From the NCBI RefSeq assembly GCF_003144245.1, contig NW_020289977.1, forward strand, positions 62,001-126,000: a stretch of DNA of 64,000 nucleotides, in the 5' to 3' direction. Every line of letters begins with the position of its first letter. Positions within the stretch are counted from its first letter, which is position 1. Shown here one piece after another: positions 49,941 through 60,484 of this stretch. The notes beneath the pieces are model-generated. The model had not been told where the DNA came from. It searched no databases and saw only the letters and a program-made list of their open reading frames with translations. Position numbers and translations under genes: made by a program. The DNA comes from Jaminaea rosea (taxonomy: Eukaryota > Basidiomycota > Exobasidiomycetes > Microstromatales).

Positions 49941-51500
49941 ATGAACGCACACGCCGACAAGCATCTCCTTCGCGTCCTCGTCGTAGACGACAACGCTCTC
50001 AATCTCTCCGTGCTTACGCGCCTTCTCAAGAAGAAGTTCTCGGACATCCTCGATGGTCCACCAGTAGCAGTCGATTCAGGCCTGAAGGCCTTGCAGCTGC
50101 TCCGCTCCAACGTTTTTGACGTCATCTTGATGGACATCGAAATGCCATTTCTCTCTGGCGTCGATTGCACCAAACGCATCCGTGCAGGACAGGACGGCGT
50201 GCTGCAGATAAACCGCACAGCACGTATCGTCGCAGTCACCACCGCCGTCGGCGACGAGCCGGAGATACTGTATCGCCGTACCGGGTTCGATGGATTAATC
50301 GGCAAGCCCGTCGTCTACGATTCCATCAATGAGCTGCTCGCCCCGCTCTCATCGGAAGCGACTTCAGCCCTTGGTCACGACAATCTGCCCAGTACCGATG
50401 TCGAGGGACAACGTATCCTTGGCCCATTGCCACCAATGCTGCCCATCACCCTCGGCGCAGAACGTCTCTTCTTCCTCCCCTCAGGCAATCAGCCTGTTAA
50501 TTCTCCTGCGCCGGAGATTACCAAGAGCTCCGACTTTGAGCTCCTGCTGCGTGAGCAGACGCGCACGTCGCTCAGGCAATTTGGCGCTTGTGCCATGACG
50601 ACGATGGAAGCCACATCAGGCGGAGGCGTATCAGACAGACGCACGCTGAGGCAGTACGACGACGGCGAGTGTGCGACACCGCCGATGGGTTGTGCGCAAG
50701 AAGAGCCGACTGCGGCCGGCAACAGCATCCGTCGGCACGCCTCAGAGAAGTACACCAGCCCTCGCTCTCAAACCCACACCGGCCAGCGCCACGGTTCTAT
50801 GACGATCAGTCAGCAAGCCTTGTACCAACAATTGGAACGCGAGATGGAGGCAGCGCGCGTCGATGTACCCGAAAGAAGTCCATGCCGTCCGGCCTTTAAG
50901 CATCGCCATTCGGATCCTGCGGACGTCGAGCTTGCGGCCCGCAGAATCCCGCCGCTGTTCATTCGCAAGGCAGGCGACGAATGTGCGGCCGAGGATGGCT
51001 TCGACGATTACGCTGAGGTGCTCAGCCCTTCGGACGACTGGTCGCGCTTCTCCCCGGCCGTCAATTTGTCCGCACGACTTGGCGTGCCCTTTGGCTGCTA
51101 TGATCGCAGAGGAAGCAACACGTCGGATTCGTCGCCTGGTCAGACGTCCACCGGCTTCGAGTCCTCACCTTTGGCATTCGACTCCGCGGCGGAACCTCAC
51201 TTCGCAAGGAGGTCAGACTCCCTCACCACGACCGACGATGGCACCATGAGCGACGTCACCACGCCAGAGTCCGATGCCGCTGATAGTGGGGAAAGCGGCG
51301 GCGACGGCGGCGACAAAGGAGAGATGGGCGATCGGGCCCTGGCTCTGCCAGCGCCGCTGTGCCATGCTGTGCCATCAATCCAGAAGCCGCCACCTCGCCG
51401 TCCTTCTTTCGAGCGTCACGACGCATCGCTCGACATTCGTCGTCGATCAGATGGTGACCAGTCGCTTGCTTCAGCAACGCAATGGCTCACTCTGGCATAG
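49941..51500 (+). CDS. Stand-alone response regulator receiver protein
   Basis: 519 residues. The N-terminal 140 form a complete CheY-like receiver domain: VLVVDDNALNLSVL with the acidic pair at about 16-17, phosphoacceptor Asp65 in VILMDIEMPF, Thr100 in VAVTT and Lys122 in GKPV. It should accept phosphate from a histidine phosphotransfer protein of the multistep phosphorelay. The remaining 380 residues are disordered, Ser/Arg/Pro-rich, with Glu/Asp stretches and no DNA-binding or kinase domain. It is therefore not Skn7 (no HSF domain) and not Rim15, and it lacks the position of the receiver in Ssk1. It resembles the small receiver-only regulators known in some fungi (Candida Srr1 type). The output mechanism is unknown. 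Confidence 0.85.
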   Translation: MNAHADKHLLRVLVVDDNALNLSVLTRLLKKKFSDILDGPPVAVDSGLKALQLLRSNVFDVILMDIEMPFLSGVDCTKRIRAGQDGVLQINRTARIVAVTTAVGDEPEILYRRTGFDGLIGKPVVYDSINELLAPLSSEATSALGHDNLPSTDVEGQRILGPLPPMLPITLGAERLFFLPSGNQPVNSPAPEITKSSDFELLLREQTRTSLRQFGACAMTTMEATSGGGVSDRRTLRQYDDGECATPPMGCAQEEPTAAGNSIRRHASEKYTSPRSQTHTGQRHGSMTISQQALYQQLEREMEAARVDVPERSPCRPAFKHRHSDPADVELAARRIPPLFIRKAGDECAAEDGFDDYAEVLSPSDDWSRFSPAVNLSARLGVPFGCYDRRGSNTSDSSPGQTSTGFESSPLAFDSAAEPHFARRSDSLTTTDDGTMSDVTTPESDAADSGESGGDGGDKGEMGDRALALPAPLCHAVPSIQKPPPRRPSFERHDASLDIRRRSDGDQSLASATQWLTLA

Positions 51501-52105
51501 GCACTTCGTTGTCGTGCCTAGACATCACCCCGTCACACACTACACATACACGACCTCCTAACGTCCCATCGACGACAGCTTTTCACGACACCATTATCGA
51601 CTCTCATCGCATCTTCGCAGCTATATCCTATACACGTCATCGCTGCAGCACTGCTTCTCTTCACCGTTCTTATAATATTCCGTGGGCCCCTCACAAATAC
51701 TCCGTGACTCGGCAAGGTCTCCCATCTCGTCAATCCTCTTTCCCGTCTCTCCACCATGCCTTTCAGCGTCACGCCTTTCTCTTGTCATCGTGTTGTCCTT
51801 GTAATCGCCCCCGGAAATCAATGAGAACTACTACAAGGAACAGCCATTCGAAGTGCGCTAGACGTAGTGTGCTCTGCGTGTAGCCATCGTAAATGATGGC
51901 TGCTCAGACGCGACGCCTGACCCTGAGCGTGAGCGTGAGCGCGGCTGGCGAGGCGCACGGAAGGCAGACCCGATCGTTGTGGACTCGACGTCGTCTCCAT
52001 CCGTCCGCCCGCTCTCCTTGCTCATCTTCTCCCTTTGCAATCTTCGCGGCTTTCATCCACTTCAGCGCCGCCTCATCACAAAGATAGCGTGACGGCGCCT
52101 TTGCA
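51501..52105. other. Intergenic, 3' flank of the response regulator and leader of the Ssr4-like gene
   Basis: 605 bases; nothing recognisable apart from a GAGCGT-type short repetition near 51920-51940. Confidence 0.4.
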
Positions 52106-53716
52106 ATGTCGACCCAAGATCACCACGCTGCTGGCGGCTCTTCGCGCAAGATGAAGCGCAAGGCCGGCCCAGGCGCATCAGCGTCCCGTCATGCCAATCA
52201 CCAACAGCACCATCAGCAACAGCAGCAGCATCAACAGCAGGGCAGGCCCTCTGCAGGTCAGCCCATGAACATGCATCCGCCCCTCCATGGTGGAGCAATG
52301 GGATGGGGATCCGCCTTTGATGACGATCAAACGGATTTCGTCCTTGGTGAGTCGGCGCATACAGGCACCTGCGTAGTTGAACGTTCCACTCATCGCGCCC
52401 TCTCCTTTACAAACCACTCTTGCAGATGAGATGGACAGACTCACACCGCGAGACCTCGCCGTAGCCCGATTCAGGCGCAATCACGAGCTCATGGAGGGCA
52501 TCTTCGATGAGCGCAAGATCGGTGCGTAGCGGCGGGCGCGCGCCAACGCAAGCAGGTTCAGCTGATACTCGCCCACCCGCCTGACCCCACGTCACTCCCA
52601 GCCAAACTCGTCCCACCCCCCTCACCCTACTCAGTCCTCTCCCCCGAGAGTTTGCGCATCCAATTGCGCAAGGCTCAAGAGACCGCAGAAGAGATGACCA
52701 AAGTTCACGCAGAGCGTCTAGCTTCCCTGCGCGAGTCTCTCAACCCAGAGCGAATCGAGGCCGACCTTGAGCAAGCCCGCAAACGCGCTCGTCAAGACGA
52801 TGAGAGCGCTGAGCCTTGGGCACGAGCCCCTGGAGAGGGCAGGACGCTGGCACGCGGCGGACTCGTGTATGTGAGAGCGAGGACACCTGAGCCTGTGAGG
52901 AGGGAGAGGCTTTTGGAGCAGCAGCAGCAGCAGCAGCAGGGGCAGCAGCAAGGAGGCCCATCTCAGCCTAGCGCGGAGGAAGCTCAAGAGATCAGTGGCA
53001 TCAACCAGACGCTCGGAGTTGAGGTGCCCAAGGAGCCTAAGCCGCCGCAGCCAGCTCAGTCGGGTGCTCCTCAACAGCAGCAGCAGCCCGCCGAGATGGT
53101 TCCATCGCAGCCTGCAGCAGGGACCGCAGTCGAGCCCTCTGCTGCAGCAGCCAATTCAGAGGCGCCCATCGCGGACAGCCAAGACAAGGGCGAAGACGTC
53201 ATCATTGTACAGAACGAGAACGCCGATGGAACAGCAAAGGAGAGTGGGGAAGGTGGAGAGGAGGCGGACGCAGATGCAGATGCAGAGGACGAAGACGGCG
53301 ACGAGGGAACAAAGCTCGATCAGCCTGAGGCCCTTGCGACGGAGGCAGAGGCTCTCACTCACCCACTATCTGCTGAGGCGCAGGCTGCTTCGAAAGAGCA
53401 GACCGAGGGTGGGAAGGGGCAACAGCAGGAGGAATCAACGCCCGCCGAGGCTATGCAGCAGGATGAGCCCTCCTCTGAGCTTACAGCCATGAGCACTCAG
53501 GAGGCAGCGCCCGCTGCTATCCCCGCAGTCCCTGCGCCCGTTGAGCAGAGTGCCGCACCTGCTCCTGGTGAAGCCAGCATCGAGACTGGTGCAGACGAAG
53601 ATGTGGGCATGAAGGCTGCCACGCCATCGAAGGAGGCTGAGAACGCCGTTGATGTGGGTGCGACGGAGGCAGGCGCGCCAAGTGATGCTGCCGCTCCTGA
53701 TGCGCCCGCTCAGTAG
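52106..53716 (+). CDS. Putative SWI/SNF-RSC subunit, Ssr4-like
   Basis: Exons are 52106-52346, 52426-52521 and 52602-53716 (introns 79 and 80 bases), giving 483 residues. The recognisable part is short. After a His/Gln-rich start comes FDDDQTDFVLDEMDRLTPRD, then LAVARFRRNHELMEGIFDER and a Pro-rich KLVPPPSPYSVLS, with a helix IQLRKAQETAEEMTKVHAER. The 'LTPRD-x(5)-R-x(2)-NHE-ME-IF' phrase resembles the fungal Ssr4 family, a subunit of SWI/SNF and RSC remodellers in fission yeast. This is from memory and needs a profile search. The C-terminal 280 residues are Gln, Ala and Glu-rich with polyglutamine from CAG runs (about 52915-52945). All splice sites are GT-AG and keep phase 1. Confidence 0.5.
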
Positions 53717-53943
53717 ATGTCGTGACATGCTCTTGTACTAGTAAAATCAGCTGAATCGATGCGACCATCTCGTCTCGTCCGCACCTCCGAGTGAGCTCCA
53801 CGAACGCGTCACTGAGATGGGCGCGTCGGTCGCTCTTGTCTCCGTCCGTGAGGGCGGACTGAAGGCCAAAAGTTGCAGTCCGTGCAGGCGGGCGTCGTTG
53901 CCTCTCCCTTCCTCACATCATCCTCTCCTCAATGGACTGAGCG

Positions 53944-56900
53944 ATGGGCCGCTTCAAGCCCAGGACAACGGCGGGCGCGACAGCTTCCACATCAATCGCT
54001 ACCAGTCAGCTGCCAATCGGCGAGAGAAGCAGCGACAATATCGATGAGGAGGGCAGCGGCGAACGTGAGCAGGCGGAGGCGTCGACCACAGTAGCTGGGC
54101 TGGGCGACGATGCTTCTTCCTCAGCTTCAGGCATTAAAGCCATCTCTCGCTCGGACGTTCATCGGATTACGAGCGGCCAAGTTATTCTTGTGAGTCAAGA
54201 CGCATGTATGCAGGCTCGGCGCTACGTCACCACCGACTGAGCCCTCCTCCCCACACACTCGTAGGACCTTACATCCGCGGTCAAAGAGCTGGTAGAAAAT
54301 GCTCTCGACGCTCGCTCGACCAGTATCGAGGTCCGATTCAAGAATTTTGGCCTCGACGGTATCGAAGTCATCGACAATGGGCATGGCATCGCTTCGCACG
54401 ACTACGGCAATGTCGCCCTACCTCATCACACCTCCAAGCTGGCCCGCTTCGACGACCTCACTACGGTCACCACCTTTGGCTTTCGTGGCGAAGCACTCGC
54501 ATCCCTCTGCGCGCATGCGGACGTGACGCTGCTAACAGCTACACAGGATGAGGCGCCGATGGGAACGCTGGTGGAGCTGGGTAAGGATGGCAGCTTGGTG
54601 AGCTGCGAGAAGAAGCTGGCAAGGCAGCGCGGGACGACTGTATCTGTCAATGGTCTCTTTCAGGGTTTGCCGGTCCGTCGCAGGGAGCTGGAGAGGAACT
54701 GCAAGAGGGAGTATGGAAAGGCACAGGCCCTTCTGCAGGCTTATGCGCTCATCTCTAAGGGAGTGAGGTGGAGCAGCTCGAATACCACCGGCCCTTCCAG
54801 CGGCAGTGGTGGGGCTGGCAGCAGCAGCAGCAACGGCACGCAGCCACGCAAGAATGTCGCCCTCACCATCTCTTCGGCCAGCTCGCCAGACTATTTGATG
54901 CGCAACTTCGCTGCCCTTTTTGGGTCCAAGGCGCCCGCTGCTGTGCAGGAGTTGAAGCTTGACCTCGAGATTGAGCGTGGTAGACCGAAGAGACGGCTAG
55001 GTCAGGTGGCAGGATCCGCGAAGCCCAGAGCACCCAGCAAAAGGACGCGCAAATCCTCAGACGACGACGGCGAAGCTTTAGGGGGCGAGGAAGACGATGC
55101 CGCCTCAGGCAGGGAGGACGAGGCGAACAGCGCTAGCGAAGACGACGAAGATCAGCAAGACGATATCGACACGTCCAACCGCCAGGCCATATCCGTCCGT
55201 GGGCTCATCTCTCGCCCCACTCGAGGCTCAGGCCGCACCTCGACGGACAGGCAATACCTCTACATCAACGGTCGCCCCTGGGACAACGTCAAGGTGACGC
55301 GCGCCTTCAACGAGGTGTATCGCCACTTCAATATGAATCAAGTACCCATCGTCGTTGCTGACTTCCTGCTACCGACGGAGAGCTACGATGTCAACGTGAG
55401 CCCGGATAAGCGCACCATCTTCCTGCATGAGGAAAGCCAGCTTGTCGAGGCGCTCAAGGCTGCATTGGAGGAGCTGTGGGCTCCCGCGAGGAGTACGTTG
55501 GCTGTCAATATGATTGGGGGAACGCAGCAGAAGTTGCCGATGGCGAGTGCTCCGGCTCCGGCTACCAGGACCTCGTCAGCGATAGCGAGGGATGAGGGGC
55601 AGGAGGACGAGGACGAGGACGAAGAGATGATGGAAGAGGCTGCAGGGAGAGATAGTGTCGAAGATGAGGGGGAGCAGGACGAAGACATCACTCCGCAAGC
55701 CCCGTCACGCTCAGACGAAATTGACGAGTCGGACGAGGATACAGCGGACCCTTCTACACTGTCAAGCACACGTCGCTCCACCGCTGCGATCCCATCAAGA
55801 CTCAACGGCAACGTATCAGCCGCAGCAGCTCCATTTAGCGCTCGCAGAAGCACAAGCACAAGCGCTGCTCCGTCTTTTCCCTATCTACCGCCTGCCCGCT
55901 CCTCCACGAATCCCTCCAGCAGACCATCAGCCTCCATGCCAGCCGCCCTGGTCGCTCGATCAAAGCAGCCGTCACAAACTCTTCATCAGATGCTCGCCCG
56001 GTACAAGGCTCCTCAGAGTGAGGCGCCGGCGGTCGATGAGGACGGGGAAAGAGACGATGCAACAGGAGAAGAGCATGGCGAGATCGAGGCTGAGCAAAGG
56101 GCGGAAGAAGAAGCGCAAGAGTCGCCCGCCGGCGCAGCGCTCCAGCCCGTTGAGGATCTAGAGTATCGCGAATCGCTACCGGAGTCACAGCTGGAGGCTG
56201 GAGAGCAAGAGGCGTCAGATATGGTAGAGCATCCCGCGCCGCAGGCTGACCGTGGCGATGGAAGCGAGGATGGAGAAGACGACGCTGAGCAGCTACGCAA
56301 GTCTAAGCACGTCTCACGAGACGGTGCGGAGGCCGATGAGGACGACGATGAGAGACGCCGCAACCTCGCTGGCCTAGATGAAGGCGACGATGAGGCCGGC
56401 AACGGCGCCGCACCCTCACAGAGCCATCGAGAGCGACCGCTATGCACAGCCGCTGCGGGCACATTGGCTATCGACATTGCTTCCCTAGCCGAGCGCTTGT
56501 CCAGCATGCGTACAACGCAGCGATCAAGCGAAGCCAACGAGCAAGGCAATGAGGATGCGGAGGTCGACCTCTCCGAGGCGGGCATTGAGAATGCCAACTT
56601 CGCTGACGTGGAAAGCAGACTGGAGCGCGTGATCAGCAAGACCGATTTCGCAGAGATGGAGATCCTCGGTCAATTCAACTTGGGCTTCATCATCGCCCGC
56701 AGAAGGAGGAGTGCCAAAGACTCTGGTGTGGGAGTAGCTGGAGCGGGCATGGACGACCTCTTCATCATCGACCAACACGCTTCGGACGAGAAGTTCAACT
56801 TCGAGACCCTCCAAACCCAAACCAAGATGAGAAGCCAACGCCTCATTGTCCCGCGAGCGCTGGAGCTGTCAGCCACCGACGAGCTTGTGGCTACTCAGCA

Positions 56901-57327
56901 CTTGGACGCATTGAGCGCCAACGGCTTTGAAGTTAGCATCGACGAGTCCCTCCCAGCCGGCTCGAGGGTGCATCTCATCTCCCAGCCTGTAAGCAAGAAT
57001 GTGACTTTCGGCGCCCGCGACCTAGAAGAGCTTCTCTACCAGCTACGAGACGTCACGCCCGGCTCAGTCAAGGCAATGTCCGTCCGCTGTAGTAAGGCGA
57101 GAGCTATGTGGGCTTCTCGGGCTTGCAGGAAGAGTGTCATGATTGGGACGGCTTTGAGTAAAAGGCAGATGCGCGGGATCGTGCGCCATATGGGGACTAT
57201 TGAGCAGCCTTGGAACTGCCCGCACGGAAGGCCAACGATGCGGCATTTGGCTTGTTTGAGGAGCGTGGGCGCAGAGGCGGGAAAAGGGAGAAGGGAGGTT
57301 ATGTGGGGGAATGCGGGGGCACTGTGA
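53944..57327 (+). CDS. PMS1: DNA mismatch-repair endonuclease Pms1 (PMS2 orthologue)
   Basis: MutL-family protein that pairs with Mlh1 and nicks the mismatched strand. Exons are 53944-54189 and 54265-57327 (75-base intron), giving about 1102 residues. ATPase motifs are VKELVENALDARSTSIEV, EVIDNGHGI and TFGFRGEALASLC. The transducer domain ends in YLYINGRPWDN and VNVSPDKRTIFLHEE. A disordered acidic linker of several hundred residues follows. The C-terminal endonuclease has all three signature elements: DQHASDEKFNFE (about 918), SVRCSKARAMWASRACRKS and CPHGRPTMRHL (about 1067). It should therefore be catalytically competent. The N-terminus before HRITSGQVI is about 75 residues longer than usual. 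The linker is also expanded relative to yeast Pms1. Confidence 0.93.
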
Positions 57328-57459
57328 GTGGGTGCGTTTGCGGATCGCGCTACTCGTGGGCTGTGTATAATGATAAGTAATGATCGCCTTTGATGATGAT
57401 GGTGGTGATGATGATGTTACAAGAGGTCTGCCATTGATTGAGGGGGGCAGGGACAGCCT

Positions 57460-57843
57460 TTACTTCTTACCCGCAGCCGCCTCTGCAGCCTTCTCAGCAT
57501 CCCTCTTCTGCTCGGCGAGCGGGATGGCGGACAGGAATGGGTCAGCGCCTCACTCGCCGACATGAGCTTCCAGCTGGCTGCTTCTTCCACTCACCAGCTG
57601 CTTCTCTCTCATGGCCTGAGCGTCCCTCTCCTTCCTCTGCGTGACCGTCAAACCATCATCCTTGACTTTGCCCTTGCCCGCAGCCGCCGCCTTCTTGTTT
57701 GCCTTTTCGCGGGCGAGATCTCGTTGGTTGCCGCCTGCAAAGGAGCGAGGGAGCGAGTGGAGAAAGTAGATTCGTCAGAAGGTCCGCGATCATTGGGACT
57801 GAACATGGCTAGAGCGCAGCATCGTCGTCGACTCACGGGCCAT
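57460..57843 (-). CDS. Small SERF/4F5-like protein
   Basis: A 64-residue protein built from three exons: 57837-57843 (7 bases), 57595-57734 and 57460-57507, with introns of 102 and 87 bases. Splicing gives MARGNQRDLAREKANKKAAA, then AGKGKVKDDGLTVTQRKERD, AQAMREKQLKRDAEKAAEAA and AGKK. The MxRGNQR(D/E)LAREK start is the signature of the 4F5/SERF family, small highly charged proteins that affect aggregation of amyloid-prone proteins. The start codon sits in a micro-exon, so single-exon prediction would miss it. Tail-to-tail with PMS1 (132 bases apart) and divergent from the beta-helix gene. The third exon's acceptor could shift by one CAG, altering one residue. Confidence 0.85.
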
Positions 57844-58366
57844 GCTGCTTTGCTCAACCAAGTCGTATCGAAGCGGACGATGGGAACGCAAGAGCGAGGC
57901 GAAGCAGCGGAAGGCGACGCCGCTTTCCACTCGGCTTGAATTGCCTCCGCCGAGGCCGGGAGAACGCACAGACAGGCCACGCGGCGAGCGCATCGCCTGA
58001 TCCCCGCACCTCGATCCGCCATCTCATTAACGCTCTTTCTCTACTTGTTTACGGCCCCTGAATAAGGACAGCTTGAAGATGGACCTGACACCTCATCCGA
58101 GGCAATGAAGTCCCCTTGGCGAGGTCGGAGGGTGTAGCTTGTCATGGACTGATTCAAGTGAAGGGACCCCTGTCTTTGCCGTCGCGCCGTACGAGGCCAG
58201 CGAGAGCATCGTCTTCGAAATGAGTTCGCTCGGACCGCCTGACCCCTCGCCATCGAGACCCCTCTTTCCACGATGGCGGCCTTGACATCCAGCGCTGAAT
58301 CCTTAGGACGCTCATGTCCTCTTCATTCCTCACCCTTCCATCCACTGATACCTCACTCCAATCAGC
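57844..58366. promoter_or_regulatory. Divergent promoter region of the SERF-like and beta-helix genes
   Basis: 523 bases between opposed start codons. I see no repeat or clear box. An antisense-looking open frame crosses it, but its composition follows the complement of the beta-helix gene. Confidence 0.35.
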
Positions 58367-60484
58367 ATGGCCAAAGACTCTGACGCTCTCTCCTCGACCT
58401 CTGACCCTAGCAAGAATGGCGGCCTGGCAGGCAAGATGCGCCGCAAACTCAGCGTCAAGAGCATGAAGACTAAGGGGGACAGCGGCGCATCTGGTGACGA
58501 GTCCGAGACGTCGGCCCAGCGATCTGGCATTCTTCAGCGCCGCCGTAGCAAGGCATCGCTGGGTAAAAGCAAGCAGCGCAACGGCGATGGCAATGATAGC
58601 GACTATAGCGCTGCAGGTACGCCAGCTCCTCCAACGCCCGTGACTCCAGCGTATCCGACGCCCAAGAAGGCTGCGCCCTCCAATGGGAACGGAGCTCCTG
58701 CAACGATGCCTGTTCAGCAGCTCGAGATGGGCCCTAAGGTGCTCGTCTTCTCTCCTGACCAACAGATGGACGTAATCCAACAGCAAGTCAATGACGTGTA
58801 CAAGGTGAGCTCTCGCTGATGTGAACACCTTGAGGTCTTCTGCTGACACGAGATCACGCTGCGGCAGGCGCAAGTGGACAATCAGTTCGGCGCAGATCGT
58901 TGGGCGCTCCTCTTCCTCCCCGGCCGCTACAAGCTCGACGTTAAAGTCGGCTACTACACCACCGTACACGGCCTTGGCGACTCGCCTCAGGACACTGTCT
59001 TCGACGGTGCGGTTCGCGCCAAGGCAGACTGGATGGACGGCAATAACGCTACTATCAACTTCTGGCGCGGCATCGAGAATCTCACCGTCATCCCTTCCAT
59101 TGCCGAAGATGAAAAGAAGCTCGTCTGGGCCACCTCTCAGGCCACCTGGGTGCGCCGTGTCCACGTCATGGGTGACATGGTACTCTCGGACCACGGCGGC
59201 TGGTCGAGCGGCGGTTTCATCGCCGACTCGCTCGTCGACGGCGTCATTGACAATGGCACTCAACAGCAGTACTTTCTGCGCAATTCGGGCATGAAGAACT
59301 ACACCGGCGGAGCATATGCACAGGTGTTCGTTGGCTGTCGTGGTGCGCCCGAGGAGAATTGGCCGAGCAAGCCCTACTCGACGGTCAAGAAGACGCCAGC
59401 CGTGCGCGAGAAGCCCTACTTTTCCGTCAATGATCAGCAGGAATTGCTCATCAACGTCCCTGCGGTGAGGGAGAAGAGCACGGGCCCTAGCTGGAGTGCT
59501 GTTGCTACGCCAAGTGGGGGCAAGGCTGCGAGCGCCACTACGAAGCAGATCCCTGTTGCTCAGTTCCACATTGCGACCCCTACGGGCGAGACGAGTCGCA
59601 CGCTCAATGCCGTTCTAGCCAAGGGCCAGTCGATCCTCTTCACACCGGGCATCTATCAATTGGATAGCGCACTCCAAGTCACGAAGCCGGACACGATTCT
59701 CCTAGGCATGGGCCTCGCCACGCTCAAGCCGATGAACGGTACGCCGGCCATCAACATCTCGGACGTGGATGGCGTCCACCTCGCTGGCTTGCTCCTCGAC
59801 GCAGGCCCGCACATGTCGTCGACCTTGTGCAAAGTGGGCGATGCCAAGTCCCCAAAAGATCACATGGCATCGCCTACCGTGCTGAGCGACGTCTTCTTCC
59901 GCGTGGGTGGGGCTGGGCTGGGCAGGACGGCGAGCATGTTGCAGGTCAATCTCAAGGATACCATCTTGGATAACACGTGGCTCTGGAGGGCGGATCACGG
60001 TAGTGGAGTGGGGTGGTACCTCAACCCGTGCAAAAACGGCATAATCGTCGACGCAGACGATGTCATCTGCTACGGCCTCTTTGCCGAGCATTGCCAGGAG
60101 TATCAAGCCCTCTGGAACGGAGAACGCGGTCAGGTCTTCTTCTACCAGAGCGAATTCCCCTACGACGCTCCCAACAACGAAGTCTGGGGCCACGGCCGGA
60201 TCAAGGGCTACTCAAGCTACAAGATCGCGCCGGCTGTCAAATCGCACTATGCCACTGGCTTAGGCATCTATTGCGTGTTCCTAGTAGACGACGTCGTAGC
60301 CACGACGGCTATTAGCCAGCCCTTGTCGAGCGGGTGGCACGACGTGAAAGACTGCTTGGTGCGCCACGCCACTATCGTGCGATTTGGCGGCAACCCGGGA
60401 ACCTCGATTGAGAATGTGATCAACAACCTCGGTGGCGAAGCGTCGGAGCACCAAAAGATGTCGATGCTCGAGAGCGCGTATTGA
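58367..60484 (+). CDS. Pectin-lyase-fold beta-helix protein of a bacterial-type family
   Basis: 684 residues; exons are 58367-58804 and 58868-60484 (63-base intron, the shortest here). Residues 1-110 are basic and disordered, with no signal peptide. From VLVFSPDQQMDVIQQQVNDV the protein follows a family I know mainly from actinobacterial secreted proteins, annotated there as 'adenylyl cyclase' or coagulation factor 5/8 type without a basis I can confirm. Landmarks are WALLFLPGRYKLDVKVGYYT, TVHGLGDSPQDTVFDG, NFWRGIENLTV, QATWVRRVHVMGDM, SSGGFIADSLVDGVIDNGTQ, PDTILLGMGLATLKP, FFRVGGAGLGR, NTWLWRADHGSGVGW and RGQVFFYQSEFPYDAPNNEV. Repeated short beta-strand turns predict a right-handed beta-helix, as in polysaccharide-active enzymes. 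The substrate is unknown. The gene's base composition looks like its neighbours', so any transfer is old. Confidence 0.72.

Noticed and set aside
58154-59569. 471-residue open frame antisense to the beta-helix gene
   Set aside because: It covers the sense gene with clear family landmarks; the antisense protein has shadow-like composition and no family resemblance.
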